NCBI GenBank assembly: GCA_903881665.1
Contig: CAIRUC010000018.1
Span: 1-64,000, forward strand
DNA from: an uncultured Bacteroidota bacterium
GTDB lineage: Bacteria; Bacteroidota; Bacteroidia; AKYH767-A; OLB10
Direction: 5' to 3'
DNA length: 64,000 nucleotides
The translations under genes and the position numbers were made by a program. Below, piece after piece: positions 21,703 to 29,696 of the stretch. The notes below the pieces were generated by a model. That model saw nothing but the letters and a program-made list of their open reading frames with translations. It had not been told where the DNA came from and did no database searches. Position 1 is the first letter of the stretch. Each line of letters begins with the position of its first letter.

Positions 21703-22116
21703 TTAATCTCCTTCCGTAATGTAAATATTCCAACTTTGAGCTCCGTCTTTTTGACTCGTACTAAAAGGTGTTCCTCCTTTTACAATGTAGTTTGATGAAT
21801 CAATTAATGCACTGTCAATTCCTGTTGCATAAAAATAATAATCACCACAATTTAAACCCGTCAACTTCGCAATGGAACTAGTGTCGTCTGCTTTAAATGA
21901 CAAATCATAATTCGATGGATTTTCCCCAGGAAATTCTGTCGTATTAAACTTAACGTACACCTTGCACCCTTTAATTGGTTTAGTATGATGCACCATGTTT
22001 GCAAGCACGGTAAGACTACCTCCCGACCCAGCTTCACATTCATTTTTCTTTTTACAGCCACTCGCGAAAGCAAGAATTAAACCAGCCATTAAAAATAATT
22101 TGATTTTATTTATCAT
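21703..22116 (-). CDS. Small lipoprotein, conserved hypothetical
   Basis: 137 residues from the ATG at 22116, which gives a clean lipoprotein signal (LILAFASGC, lipid cysteine at about 21) followed by KKKNEC. The mature part is a small beta-rich domain with VYVKFNTTEFPG and LNCGDYYFYATGID, resembling a transthyretin/prealbumin-like sandwich. I do not recognise a named family. It is the third gene of the unit, 13 bases after the second FG-GAP protein and 4 bases before the propeller lipoprotein, so it probably acts with that protein at the envelope. The longer frame from 22188 would run into the upstream gene and bury the signal peptide. Confidence 0.65.
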   Translation of the reverse strand: MINKIKLFLMAGLILAFASGCKKKNECEAGSGGSLTVLANMVHHTKPIKGCKVYVKFNTTEFPGENPSNYDLSFKADDTSSIAKLTGLNCGDYYFYATGIDSALIDSSNYIVKGGTPFSTSQKDGAQSWNIYITEGD

Positions 22117-22129
22117 AGTATTTTGGGGT

Positions 22130-24358
22130 TTACTGTTTGATGAATTTTTCGGTAAAATACATTCCGTTACTCGATAGTATGCAGACATATGAACCTGATG
22201 GCAATCCTGAAGTATTCAAAGATATATTTTCTGATGTAATTCTTTGATGAAGTATTTCTTGGCCGAGAATATTCCTTACCGACAACTCTGTTTTTTCTGA
22301 TGCTTTGAAGGCTTCGAATTTAACAAACAACTTATCTTTTACAGGGTTTGGAAATAAAGTAAAATACAAATCAGAAGTAGTTATATGATCAATTAACCCA
22401 ATCGATGTATTCTGCGTATATAAAACCACCCCGCCGTTCTGATTACCAACAACGAGATCGTACTTTCCATCTACATCTACATCGCCCATAGCTATGCTTA
22501 CATGTTGCGGCTCAAAAATATTTTGAAACATACTATCAACTAAAGTAAAATTGCCGGTTAAATTTCCATCAATATTATTATAGTGATAAATATAACCACT
22601 TAATGAACCTACTAACAATTCGGTGCCTGTTCCATTATCAAACACTAAAGGATTACTTAATCCAGCATAAGAGTTCCATTTTTTCACATTTACACCTCCC
22701 CAATTAGTGCTAGATAACGTAAAGACAGGAGCGGTCATTGTTCCAGTGTTTTGATAATAATTCAAATTTCCCGTTCTTTCGCCTACCACTAAATCAATTA
22801 AGCCATCTTTATTAACATCCACTAATTGCGGGGTCGAATTATAGCCAACATTAATGCTTTGATAATTTACTTGCGCAAGAGAAAAATTGCCGACAGAAAT
22901 TTGTTGATAATAGATTAGATTTCCGCTCGACTCACCTATTAACATGTCCTTATCTCCATCACCATCTAAGTCGCCAAATGTTGGAGACACGGCCAACAAG
23001 CCTGTCGTTGAAAGTGAAGCAAAGTCATCCGTGATGAAGGTATATTCTTTCGAAGACCCAGAAGAGACATTCATGTAATATGCTATTTTACCGGTAAGAA
23101 TATTTGCATCTGACCTGTAATCATTCCCAATCAACAAATCATCTTTACCATCGTTATTTACATCAAAAAAAACAGGATGTGCAGAAGTACCAACTTCTAA
23201 CATTTCATCAACCAGCCATCGATTCGTTAAATGATGAAAAATGTTAGTGACGTTATTTGTAGTATTACTATAAAATTTAATGTTATTAAAATCTTCGCCC
23301 GTATCGAAAAAATTAGATGCTATAAAATCTTTATTGCCATCATTATTTCCATCAAAATAATATGGAGCGGCTACATCGCGAAGTAAAACAGATTGATTAT
23401 AAGAGGGAAAAGCAGAGTCTTGTAAACACATATATGCCGAATCAAGATTTCCGCAATTATTAACGTACAATACATTTGGCGAAAGCACATCTCCATTTAA
23501 AATGTCTTTATCACCGTCGCCATCTAAATCAGCTGCTAACAAGACTGATCCAGAGTGCCTTTTTTCATTTACAGAATTTGATAATTCAACTGCTGCAACA
23601 TCCGAATTATTTCGAATAGGATTAGCAGGCAATAAAGGACAAGCCGGTAAAACAGGAGGAAGATCAGCAGCATTATATCCACTCTTTAATGCAAAATATC
23701 CCCAACATTGTGGGATATTATAAAACAAGAATCCAGCAGCATTTCCCGTTGAATCCATTGAATAATTTTTATGATATTCAACCCAGCTTCCACTGATAGA
23801 AAATGCTAACACATCCATATCGCCATCATTATCAACATCAACTAATGCTGGAACATTTACGCGTGATACATATATATTGGTAGAAAAGGAGCCATAGTGC
23901 GTAGTTAATTGATTCGTTACTAAGGTAAAATGCAAACCATTTTGAACATTGTAATCATTTCGATAACAACTAATGCCAGCATTGACATAAGAAAACAAAT
24001 CTAAATCACCATCCCCATCATAATCATAAGTACGAATCCACCCTTCAAGTTCAGAAGGAAATCTAGAAACAAACTCAGGCGCATAAACATAAGAGGCCTT
24101 TTTATAAATCCCCAAATTAATAAAAGGAGCGATTCGATTACTTGCAGAACAATAAGCAACAAGATCCATAATATTATCGCCATTCAAATCCATTTCGGCA
24201 AATACTGCTCCGTTAAGCCCACCGGCCCAGGCATTAGCAAGTGTTTGTCCTGCCACCGTAATATGCACTGTTGTATCACGATAGAGATGTACCGTTTGCG
24301 CATTTGCAATAAAAGCAAAACAACACATTATCACGACCAAGTAAATTCTTTTAAACAT
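22130..24358 (-). CDS. FG-GAP/VCBS repeat protein with T9SS tail (copy 2)
   Basis: 742 residues with a signal peptide at 1-20. The body has repeated FG-GAP/VCBS units whose Ca2+-binding loops read DLDGDGDKD, DVDNDGDMD, DVNKDGLID and similar, as in integrin-like propellers. From about 665 there is a T9SS type A tail (LFPNPVKDKLFVKF, then SGLPSGSYVCIL, ending KFIKQ). It is secreted to the cell surface, probably for binding. It is a close paralogue of the gene just upstream in the same operon (4-base gap), sharing block order and phrases such as HKNYSMDS and SYNQSV. Ligand unknown. Confidence 0.85.
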   Translation of the reverse strand: MFKRIYLVVIMCCFAFIANAQTVHLYRDTTVHITVAGQTLANAWAGGLNGAVFAEMDLNGDNIMDLVAYCSASNRIAPFINLGIYKKASYVYAPEFVSRFPSELEGWIRTYDYDGDGDLDLFSYVNAGISCYRNDYNVQNGLHFTLVTNQLTTHYGSFSTNIYVSRVNVPALVDVDNDGDMDVLAFSISGSWVEYHKNYSMDSTGNAAGFLFYNIPQCWGYFALKSGYNAADLPPVLPACPLLPANPIRNNSDVAAVELSNSVNEKRHSGSVLLAADLDGDGDKDILNGDVLSPNVLYVNNCGNLDSAYMCLQDSAFPSYNQSVLLRDVAAPYYFDGNNDGNKDFIASNFFDTGEDFNNIKFYSNTTNNVTNIFHHLTNRWLVDEMLEVGTSAHPVFFDVNNDGKDDLLIGNDYRSDANILTGKIAYYMNVSSGSSKEYTFITDDFASLSTTGLLAVSPTFGDLDGDGDKDMLIGESSGNLIYYQQISVGNFSLAQVNYQSINVGYNSTPQLVDVNKDGLIDLVVGERTGNLNYYQNTGTMTAPVFTLSSTNWGGVNVKKWNSYAGLSNPLVFDNGTGTELLVGSLSGYIYHYNNIDGNLTGNFTLVDSMFQNIFEPQHVSIAMGDVDVDGKYDLVVGNQNGGVVLYTQNTSIGLIDHITTSDLYFTLFPNPVKDKLFVKFEAFKASEKTELSVRNILGQEILHQRITSENISLNTSGLPSGSYVCILSSNGMYFTEKFIKQ

Positions 24359-24362
24359 GTTT

Positions 24363-26558
24363 TTATTTTTTTATAAACGGCAAAGAAAATTGTTGCCCTT
24401 GAACTTTTACTGAAACAAGATAAACTCCCGACGAATACATACTCAGATCGAATGAGAAGTAGTTGTTATTTACATAATAGCTGATTAATTTATTTCCGAA
24501 AACATCCATTACTTCAACTAAGCGGATAGCATCATATGCATTTTCAAATTTTATATTTAATCGGTCGGTCACTGGATTTGGATATAGCGCAAAATACGGC
24601 AATCCTTTTTCTGCAGATGCGAAACCGTTGCTTACCGATTGAGTATATAAGCGGAATCCTCCAGCTGAATTACCTGTCAACAAATCAAACTTACCGTCAC
24701 CATCAATATCGGTCATTGCAATCGTTACTCTTTTCGGTTCATAGATTTGTTGATAGGATGAATCTTGTAATGTAAAATTACCCGATAAGTTTCCGTCGAT
24801 ATTTATGTAATGAAATATGGATCCGCTTTCACTTCCCACTAATAACTCATAACCGCTACCGTTATCGAACAACAATGGCGCGCTATACCCTGCAATGGTT
24901 CCTGTAGCAAGAACATTGACCCCTCCAAAGCTACTTGTTACGAGCGTAAATGCTGGAGCGCTTAATGTACCTGTATTGCGGTAGTAATTCAGCACTCCGT
25001 TTCTTTCTCCGATAAGTATATCGTTTAATCCGTCGCGATCAATATCAATAATTTGAGGAAACGAATTATTCCCGATATCGATACCTTGATATTGAGGCGC
25101 ATTAAAAATGAAATTCGGAGTATTGCCTGCACCGGAAGTGTTCTTATATAATATCAATGTACCATCTGCATTTCCCAATAACAAATCAACATCTCCATCA
25201 TTATCAATATCACCGAAGGTTGGCGTTAACGCAAATTGCAATAAATTACTAATGTTAAGCCAATCGCTAGTTATCAATTCGAATGAAGGATTAGTAATTG
25301 TTCCCGTATTTCTGAAATACGACAACTTCGACATTTGAAATTGCGGATTGTGGTTATACAAATAATCATTTCCTGCAATAATATCTTTTTTACCGTCATT
25401 ATCCACATCAAAAAATGCTACGGAAGAAGCACTTCCGATATCAATCATATTATCAATTAAGAAACGGGGATATATATATGAAAAAACATTCGCACAATTA
25501 CTGCCTGTATTTTTATAGAAGTAAACATTATTATAATCTTCACCCACTGTTGCAAACGGTGTAACAATCATATCCTTTATTCCATCATTATCAACATCCA
25601 TATAATAAGCAGCGGGCAAATTCTGCATATTTACACTTTGATTATACGAAGGAAACAGCGTGTCTTGAAAAGTAATCAATGCCGAATCTTGAGTGCCGCC
25701 ATTTTCTAAATAGAGTAAATTCTCTCCCAAGATATCTCCATTAATTAAATCGATATCACCATCACAGCCTTCATCAATAGGTGTAAGCACAGATCCAGCA
25801 TGACGATCTTTATCATATCCATCACCGTTAGAGGTCATACGTTGTGTAGAACATGACTGATTCAACAATGCTGTATTTGTTAATCCGCTTAATTTAAATC
25901 GACCCCAACATTCGGGTTCTACCACAAAATTTAATCCGTTACAAGTACCTGACGAATCCATGCTATAATTTTTGTGATACTCTAAAAAATTACCTGAATT
26001 AGTAAACGTAACAATATCCATATCTCCATCGCCATCCATATCGGTTAGGGCTGGCATATTTACTTGTGCAACAAATACGGCAGCAATCCCCGAAGCATAC
26101 AATGAATTCACCTGCTGGGTAACCAACGAAAACGACAAACCATTTACTATATTAAAATCATTACGATAAACGCCTATTGCATTATTGGAATATGTAAAAA
26201 GATCTAAGTCGCCATCACAATCGAAATCAAAAGTACGTACCCAGTCATGAATAGATGGGAACATGCCCATAAATTGCGGAGAGTACAAATACGAAGTAGA
26301 AACGCCAATTGATGTGTTCAAAAAAGTAGTAAGTCGGTTGCCTACACGATCGAACGATAAAATATCCATTTTACCATCACCATTCAAATCTATTTCATTT
26401 AGAATAGGGCTATTCATCCCACCTGCCCAAGGATATTGCAATACCATACCGTTAACCATAACGGCTGGTATTTGGTCGGCAAACAGAAATTGGCCGGACT
26501 GGCTTTTCGCTACCTGACAGAGGTAAAGAAAAGAGAGCAGCACTAATAAACGCTTCAT
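24363..26558 (-). CDS. FG-GAP/VCBS repeat protein with T9SS tail (copy 1)
   Basis: 731 residues from the ATG at 26558; the frame extends 4 codons to a TTG, but the ATG gives the normal signal peptide (MKRLLVLLSFLYLCQVAKSQ). Calcium-loop repeats such as DLNGDGKMD, DFDCDGDLD, DMDGDGDMD and DIDRDGLND run through the body. The T9SS tail starts at about 655 (LYPNPVTDRLNIKF, then SGVYLVSV). First gene of a five-gene unit with a perfect -7 element 31 bases upstream. Tandem paralogue of the 742-residue protein. A surface Ca2+-stabilised propeller is inferred; function unknown. Confidence 0.85.
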   Translation of the reverse strand: MKRLLVLLSFLYLCQVAKSQSGQFLFADQIPAVMVNGMVLQYPWAGGMNSPILNEIDLNGDGKMDILSFDRVGNRLTTFLNTSIGVSTSYLYSPQFMGMFPSIHDWVRTFDFDCDGDLDLFTYSNNAIGVYRNDFNIVNGLSFSLVTQQVNSLYASGIAAVFVAQVNMPALTDMDGDGDMDIVTFTNSGNFLEYHKNYSMDSSGTCNGLNFVVEPECWGRFKLSGLTNTALLNQSCSTQRMTSNGDGYDKDRHAGSVLTPIDEGCDGDIDLINGDILGENLLYLENGGTQDSALITFQDTLFPSYNQSVNMQNLPAAYYMDVDNDGIKDMIVTPFATVGEDYNNVYFYKNTGSNCANVFSYIYPRFLIDNMIDIGSASSVAFFDVDNDGKKDIIAGNDYLYNHNPQFQMSKLSYFRNTGTITNPSFELITSDWLNISNLLQFALTPTFGDIDNDGDVDLLLGNADGTLILYKNTSGAGNTPNFIFNAPQYQGIDIGNNSFPQIIDIDRDGLNDILIGERNGVLNYYRNTGTLSAPAFTLVTSSFGGVNVLATGTIAGYSAPLLFDNGSGYELLVGSESGSIFHYINIDGNLSGNFTLQDSSYQQIYEPKRVTIAMTDIDGDGKFDLLTGNSAGGFRLYTQSVSNGFASAEKGLPYFALYPNPVTDRLNIKFENAYDAIRLVEVMDVFGNKLISYYVNNNYFSFDLSMYSSGVYLVSVKVQGQQFSLPFIKK

Positions 26559-26589
26559 AAAACAGGGCAATAGTATTGGATTTGTAACT

Positions 26590-26597
26590 CAAAGATA
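26590..26597 (-). promoter_or_regulatory. Promoter of the five-gene FG-GAP operon
   Basis: The minus strand reads TATCTTTG, identical to the gyrB -7 element. A TTTG lies 15 bases upstream (26613-26616 on the plus strand as CAAA), the same spacing as at gyrB. The first ATG is 31 bases downstream. Confidence 0.6.
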
Positions 26598-26674
26598 TGA
26601 ATAATCACAGATCAAAAATGCGTAAACACACTTCATTAATTACACAGAATAGGGCTAATTACGTAAGAATATTG

Positions 26675-26682
26675 AATCTTTG
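26675..26682 (+). promoter_or_regulatory. Near-consensus -7 element before yajQ
   Basis: AATCTTTG matches TAnnTTTG except at the first base and lies 32 bases before the ATG at 26715. Confidence 0.3.
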
Positions 26683-26714
26683 CATAATAATAAACCCGAA
26701 AACCCGTATTTAGC

Positions 26715-27206
26715 ATGGCCTCCTTCGATATAGTAAATGAAGTCGATATTCAGAAACTCGACAATGCCATCAATGTAGCAACCAAAGAATTCACTAACCG
26801 CTTCGACTTCCACGGATCGAAAACTTCGTTAGATCTCGATAAAAAAACGATGGTTTTAACATTGGTTACGGAAGACGAGATGAGATTAAAGGCCGTGCAA
26901 GACATTATCATTTCCCGCATGATGAAGCAAGGTTTAGAAGCGAGCAACCTCGACTTCGGCAAAGAAATTTATGCGTCTGGAAATATGATTAAAAAAGAAA
27001 TCAAAGTAAAACAGGGAATCGACAAAGAATTTGCTAAAAAAATCATCAAACTGATTAAAGATACAGGCATTAAAGTACAAGCCTCTATTATGGATGAACA
27101 AATTAGGGTAACTGGGAAGAAACTCGACGATTTACAGGCGGTTATTGCCAAAGTTAGAGCCAGTGAACTCGACATTCCTCTGCAATTTACAAATTTTAGG
27201 AACTAA
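26715..27206 (+). CDS. yajQ: YajQ-family nucleotide-binding protein (UPF0234)
   Basis: 163 residues, the full family length. It begins MASFDIVNEVDIQKLDNAI with FDFHGSK, and ends with QVRVTGKK-like and LQFTNFRN blocks typical of YajQ. The family has two alternating ferredoxin-like domains and binds nucleotides; some members bind cyclic di-GMP and affect transcription. Whether this protein does so cannot be told. Single cytoplasmic gene, divergent from the FG-GAP operon. Confidence 0.92.
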   Translation: MASFDIVNEVDIQKLDNAINVATKEFTNRFDFHGSKTSLDLDKKTMVLTLVTEDEMRLKAVQDIIISRMMKQGLEASNLDFGKEIYASGNMIKKEIKVKQGIDKEFAKKIIKLIKDTGIKVQASIMDEQIRVTGKKLDDLQAVIAKVRASELDIPLQFTNFRN

Positions 27207-27507
27207 GGCGAATAATCCTTCACAATTCAATACAACAATTAGAAAAAGATTTGAGCCTTAAAAATGAAGAAAAAAACAATTCACTGAGCTGCAATAACTA
27301 CTAATAATCAATGAATTAAAAAATAGTTGAAGGTTGCTAGCAAATCACAAAGGGTCATTTATGTCAATAATTCATCACTTTAATAAGTGTACGCAACAAA
27401 TACTTAACACAGCATCGTTTTTAAGTTCGTTAGGAATCATTATTATTGTGCCCTTAAAAAAAATCAAAATTTATCAACTACTTAATTAACAAAAACTAAG
27501 TCTTATT
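27207..27507. other. Intergenic region upstream of exbB
   Basis: About 300 AT-rich bases. TAAGTTCG at 27422-27429 resembles the TAnnTTCG variant seen at other genes but is 78 bases from the ATG. No ORF or strong hairpin was seen. Confidence 0.4.
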
Positions 27508-28308
27508 ATGAGCCAGAACAAATCAGGAGGGATCCAGGGCATGCTCGCGGCGATCGTGATCCCGGCAGCTTTAGTTATCGCTGTCGTAATCTTTAAGTTC
27601 GTCCTTGGTAATTCATCTAATTTCCAGGACAACAACCCTGAACTTAACCCATTACCGGGAAACTTCTTAGGAATTGTATACAAAGGAGGCTTCATTGTAC
27701 CCATCTTGATGGCGTTATTAATGATCACTATTACCTTTGTAATTGAACGTTTTATCACTATCGGACAGTCAAAGGGATCAGGTCGTGTTGACTCTTTCAT
27801 TAACACAATTCGTCAATCTTTATCAAAAGGCGATATCGATTCAGCTTCGAAAGCATGTGATGCTCAAAAAGGGTCAATTGCTGCCGTAGTTCAAGCAGGA
27901 TTAAAAGCGTACAAACAAATGGAAGGCGACAAAGGGCTTGATAAAGAACATAAAGTTGCAACTATTCAGAAAGAAATTGAAGAAGCTACCACATTAGAGC
28001 TTCCTATGTTATCAAAAAACTTAGTAATCATTTCTACTATCGCTTCTATCGCAACCCTTATGGGATTATTAGGAACGGTATTCGGTATGATTCGCGCATT
28101 CGCGGCTCTTGCACAAGCTGGATCTCCGGATGCTACAGCACTTGCAACAGGTATTTCTGAGGCCCTTATCAATACAGCCTTTGGTATCGGCACATCTGCA
28201 ATTGCGATCATTTTCTACAACTACTTCACAAATAAAATCGACTCTATTACTTACGGAATCGACGAAGCGGGTTATAGCATCGTTCAGACATTCAACTCAC
28301 GTAACTAA
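27508..28308 (+). CDS. exbB: ExbB/TolQ/MotA-family proton channel
   Basis: 266 residues. Inner-membrane channel subunit of the Ton motor, which uses proton flow to energise TonB. Hydrophobic helices lie at about 14-33, 65-85, 165-188 and 208-230. The MotA/ExbB signature is visible in the last two (TIASIATLMGLLGTVFGMI and GISEALINTAFGIGTSAIA). First of four genes (exbB-exbD-exbD-tonB) spaced 38, 21 and 69 bases apart. Confidence 0.93.
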   Translation: MSQNKSGGIQGMLAAIVIPAALVIAVVIFKFVLGNSSNFQDNNPELNPLPGNFLGIVYKGGFIVPILMALLMITITFVIERFITIGQSKGSGRVDSFINTIRQSLSKGDIDSASKACDAQKGSIAAVVQAGLKAYKQMEGDKGLDKEHKVATIQKEIEEATTLELPMLSKNLVIISTIASIATLMGLLGTVFGMIRAFAALAQAGSPDATALATGISEALINTAFGIGTSAIAIIFYNYFTNKIDSITYGIDEAGYSIVQTFNSRN

Positions 28309-28346
28309 TAGTTCCGATTCATTTTAACTATTAAAAAAAGAGACGT

Positions 28347-28988
28347 ATGCCTAAAGTGAAGATGCCAAAGAATAGTCCCTCCCTGGACATGACGCCCATG
28401 GTTGATCTGGCCTTCCTCCTAGTGACGTTCTTCATGCTAACAACGCAGTTTCGTCCCGACGAACCTGTGGTTGTAGACTCTCCGTCATCCATATCGGAAA
28501 AAATCCTTCCAGACAAAGTGATGCTGGTTACTATTGACTCAACAGGTCGCGTTTTCTTTAATCTTGAAGGAAAAGTGATGCGCAAGAAAATGCTGGGGCA
28601 AATGGGAGCTAAGTATGGAGTTACGTTTGACGAAAAAGAAACCAATCGATTTGCGTTAATGACTACGTTCGGAATGACAGTACAGCAATTAAAGCAGTAC
28701 ATCCCTATGGACGAAATGGAACGCAAAGACTTTATGAAAAAGAGCCAGGGAATCCCCTACGACTCTCTCAACAACCAATTAGGTGACTGGATTCGTTTTG
28801 GTCGTTTAGCGGAAGCTGAGATTTCGGGAGCAGCACCTGTGGATAAGACTAAAGGATTGCGATTCGCTATAAAAGGAGATGGAAACGCCAATTATACAGC
28901 AATTAAAAGAGTAATTGAAGTGTTTCAGGAGATGAAAGTAAATCGCTTCAACCTCGTTACTACATTGGAGCAACACCCTAACATTTAA
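28347..28988 (+). CDS. exbD: ExbD-family biopolymer transport protein (first copy)
   Basis: 213 residues. A single transmembrane helix at about 19-37 begins with DMTPMVDLAFLLVTFFML; Asp20 is the proton-carrying Asp equivalent to Asp25 of E. coli ExbD. The periplasmic part is longer than in E. coli (about 175 residues, against about 100), as is common in Bacteroidota. It follows exbB by 38 bases. Confidence 0.92.
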   Translation: MPKVKMPKNSPSLDMTPMVDLAFLLVTFFMLTTQFRPDEPVVVDSPSSISEKILPDKVMLVTIDSTGRVFFNLEGKVMRKKMLGQMGAKYGVTFDEKETNRFALMTTFGMTVQQLKQYIPMDEMERKDFMKKSQGIPYDSLNNQLGDWIRFGRLAEAEISGAAPVDKTKGLRFAIKGDGNANYTAIKRVIEVFQEMKVNRFNLVTTLEQHPNI

Positions 28989-29009
28989 GCATAAGCCTGA
29001 TCATATTAC

Positions 29010-29627
29010 ATGGCACAAATACAATCGAACGAGCAGAACTCAGGTAAGGGAGGAAAACACGGCAAAGTAAGAGCCAAAAAACAATCGACGCATATTGATA
29101 TGACGCCGATGGTAGATTTGGCTTTCCTACTGTTAACCTTCTTTATGTTGACCACCACATTTGGCAAACCCAAGACAATGGAGATCAACATGCCAGTTAA
29201 GGATCCTACAAACCAAGTAAAGAATGAAGTAAACAATGCATTAACATTTCTGTTAAGCGGCGACGATAAAATATACTGGTATTACGGAGAATTAAAACCT
29301 GAAACCAAACTTACTTTAACTGACTATTCAACTCAGGGATTACGTAAATTACTCCTAGACCGCAACAAACAAGCAGTTGACGAGATCAAAACATTACGTG
29401 AAAATGCATTGAAAAATAAAATGGCCGATTCTACTTTGAAAAGGTTGGAAGTTGACGTTAAAGGAAAGAAATATGCATTAATGGTTCTCGTTAAAACTGA
29501 CGACAAAGCCAAGTACAAAAATGTAATCAATGTGTTGGATGAATTGAATATCTGCCTCGTTGGAAAATATGCGTTGGTAGACCTTGATATGCGAGAGTAT
29601 GACCTTATCAAAACCTTTCAACCTTAA
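29010..29627 (+). CDS. exbD: ExbD-family biopolymer transport protein (second copy)
   Basis: 205 residues. After a basic cytoplasmic lead (Gly/Lys-rich) comes the same membrane motif, DMTPMVDLAFLLLTFFML, with the key Asp36. The periplasmic domains of the two ExbD copies differ strongly, so they may form a heterodimer within the ExbB pore. Doubled exbD is usual in Bacteroidota. It is followed by a 69-base gap with a hairpin before the TonB fusion gene. Confidence 0.92.
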   Translation: MAQIQSNEQNSGKGGKHGKVRAKKQSTHIDMTPMVDLAFLLLTFFMLTTTFGKPKTMEINMPVKDPTNQVKNEVNNALTFLLSGDDKIYWYYGELKPETKLTLTDYSTQGLRKLLLDRNKQAVDEIKTLRENALKNKMADSTLKRLEVDVKGKKYALMVLVKTDDKAKYKNVINVLDELNICLVGKYALVDLDMREYDLIKTFQP

Positions 29628-29646
29628 CTAATTTAACTCAGAAAAT

Positions 29647-29681
29647 ACTTTTCTTGCAACAATCGTTTTTGTAAGAAAAGT
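29647..29681 (+). other. Hairpin between exbD and the REC-TonB gene
   Basis: ACTTTTCTTGCAA (29647-29659) pairs with TTGTAAGAAAAGT (29669-29681), 13 bp with one G-U, 9-base loop. No T-run follows, so it is not a classical terminator. It may be an mRNA-processing or stability element or a weak attenuator. Confidence 0.6.
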
Positions 29682-29696
29682 TAAATACAGAATAAA

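Noticed and set aside
22117..22188. Extended N-terminus for the small lipoprotein
   Set aside because: It overlaps the end of the upstream FG-GAP gene and hides a clean lipoprotein signal starting at 22116.
28331..28726. 131-residue minus-strand frame opposite exbD
   Set aside because: Shadow of a clearly assigned exbD gene; composition typical of antisense frames.
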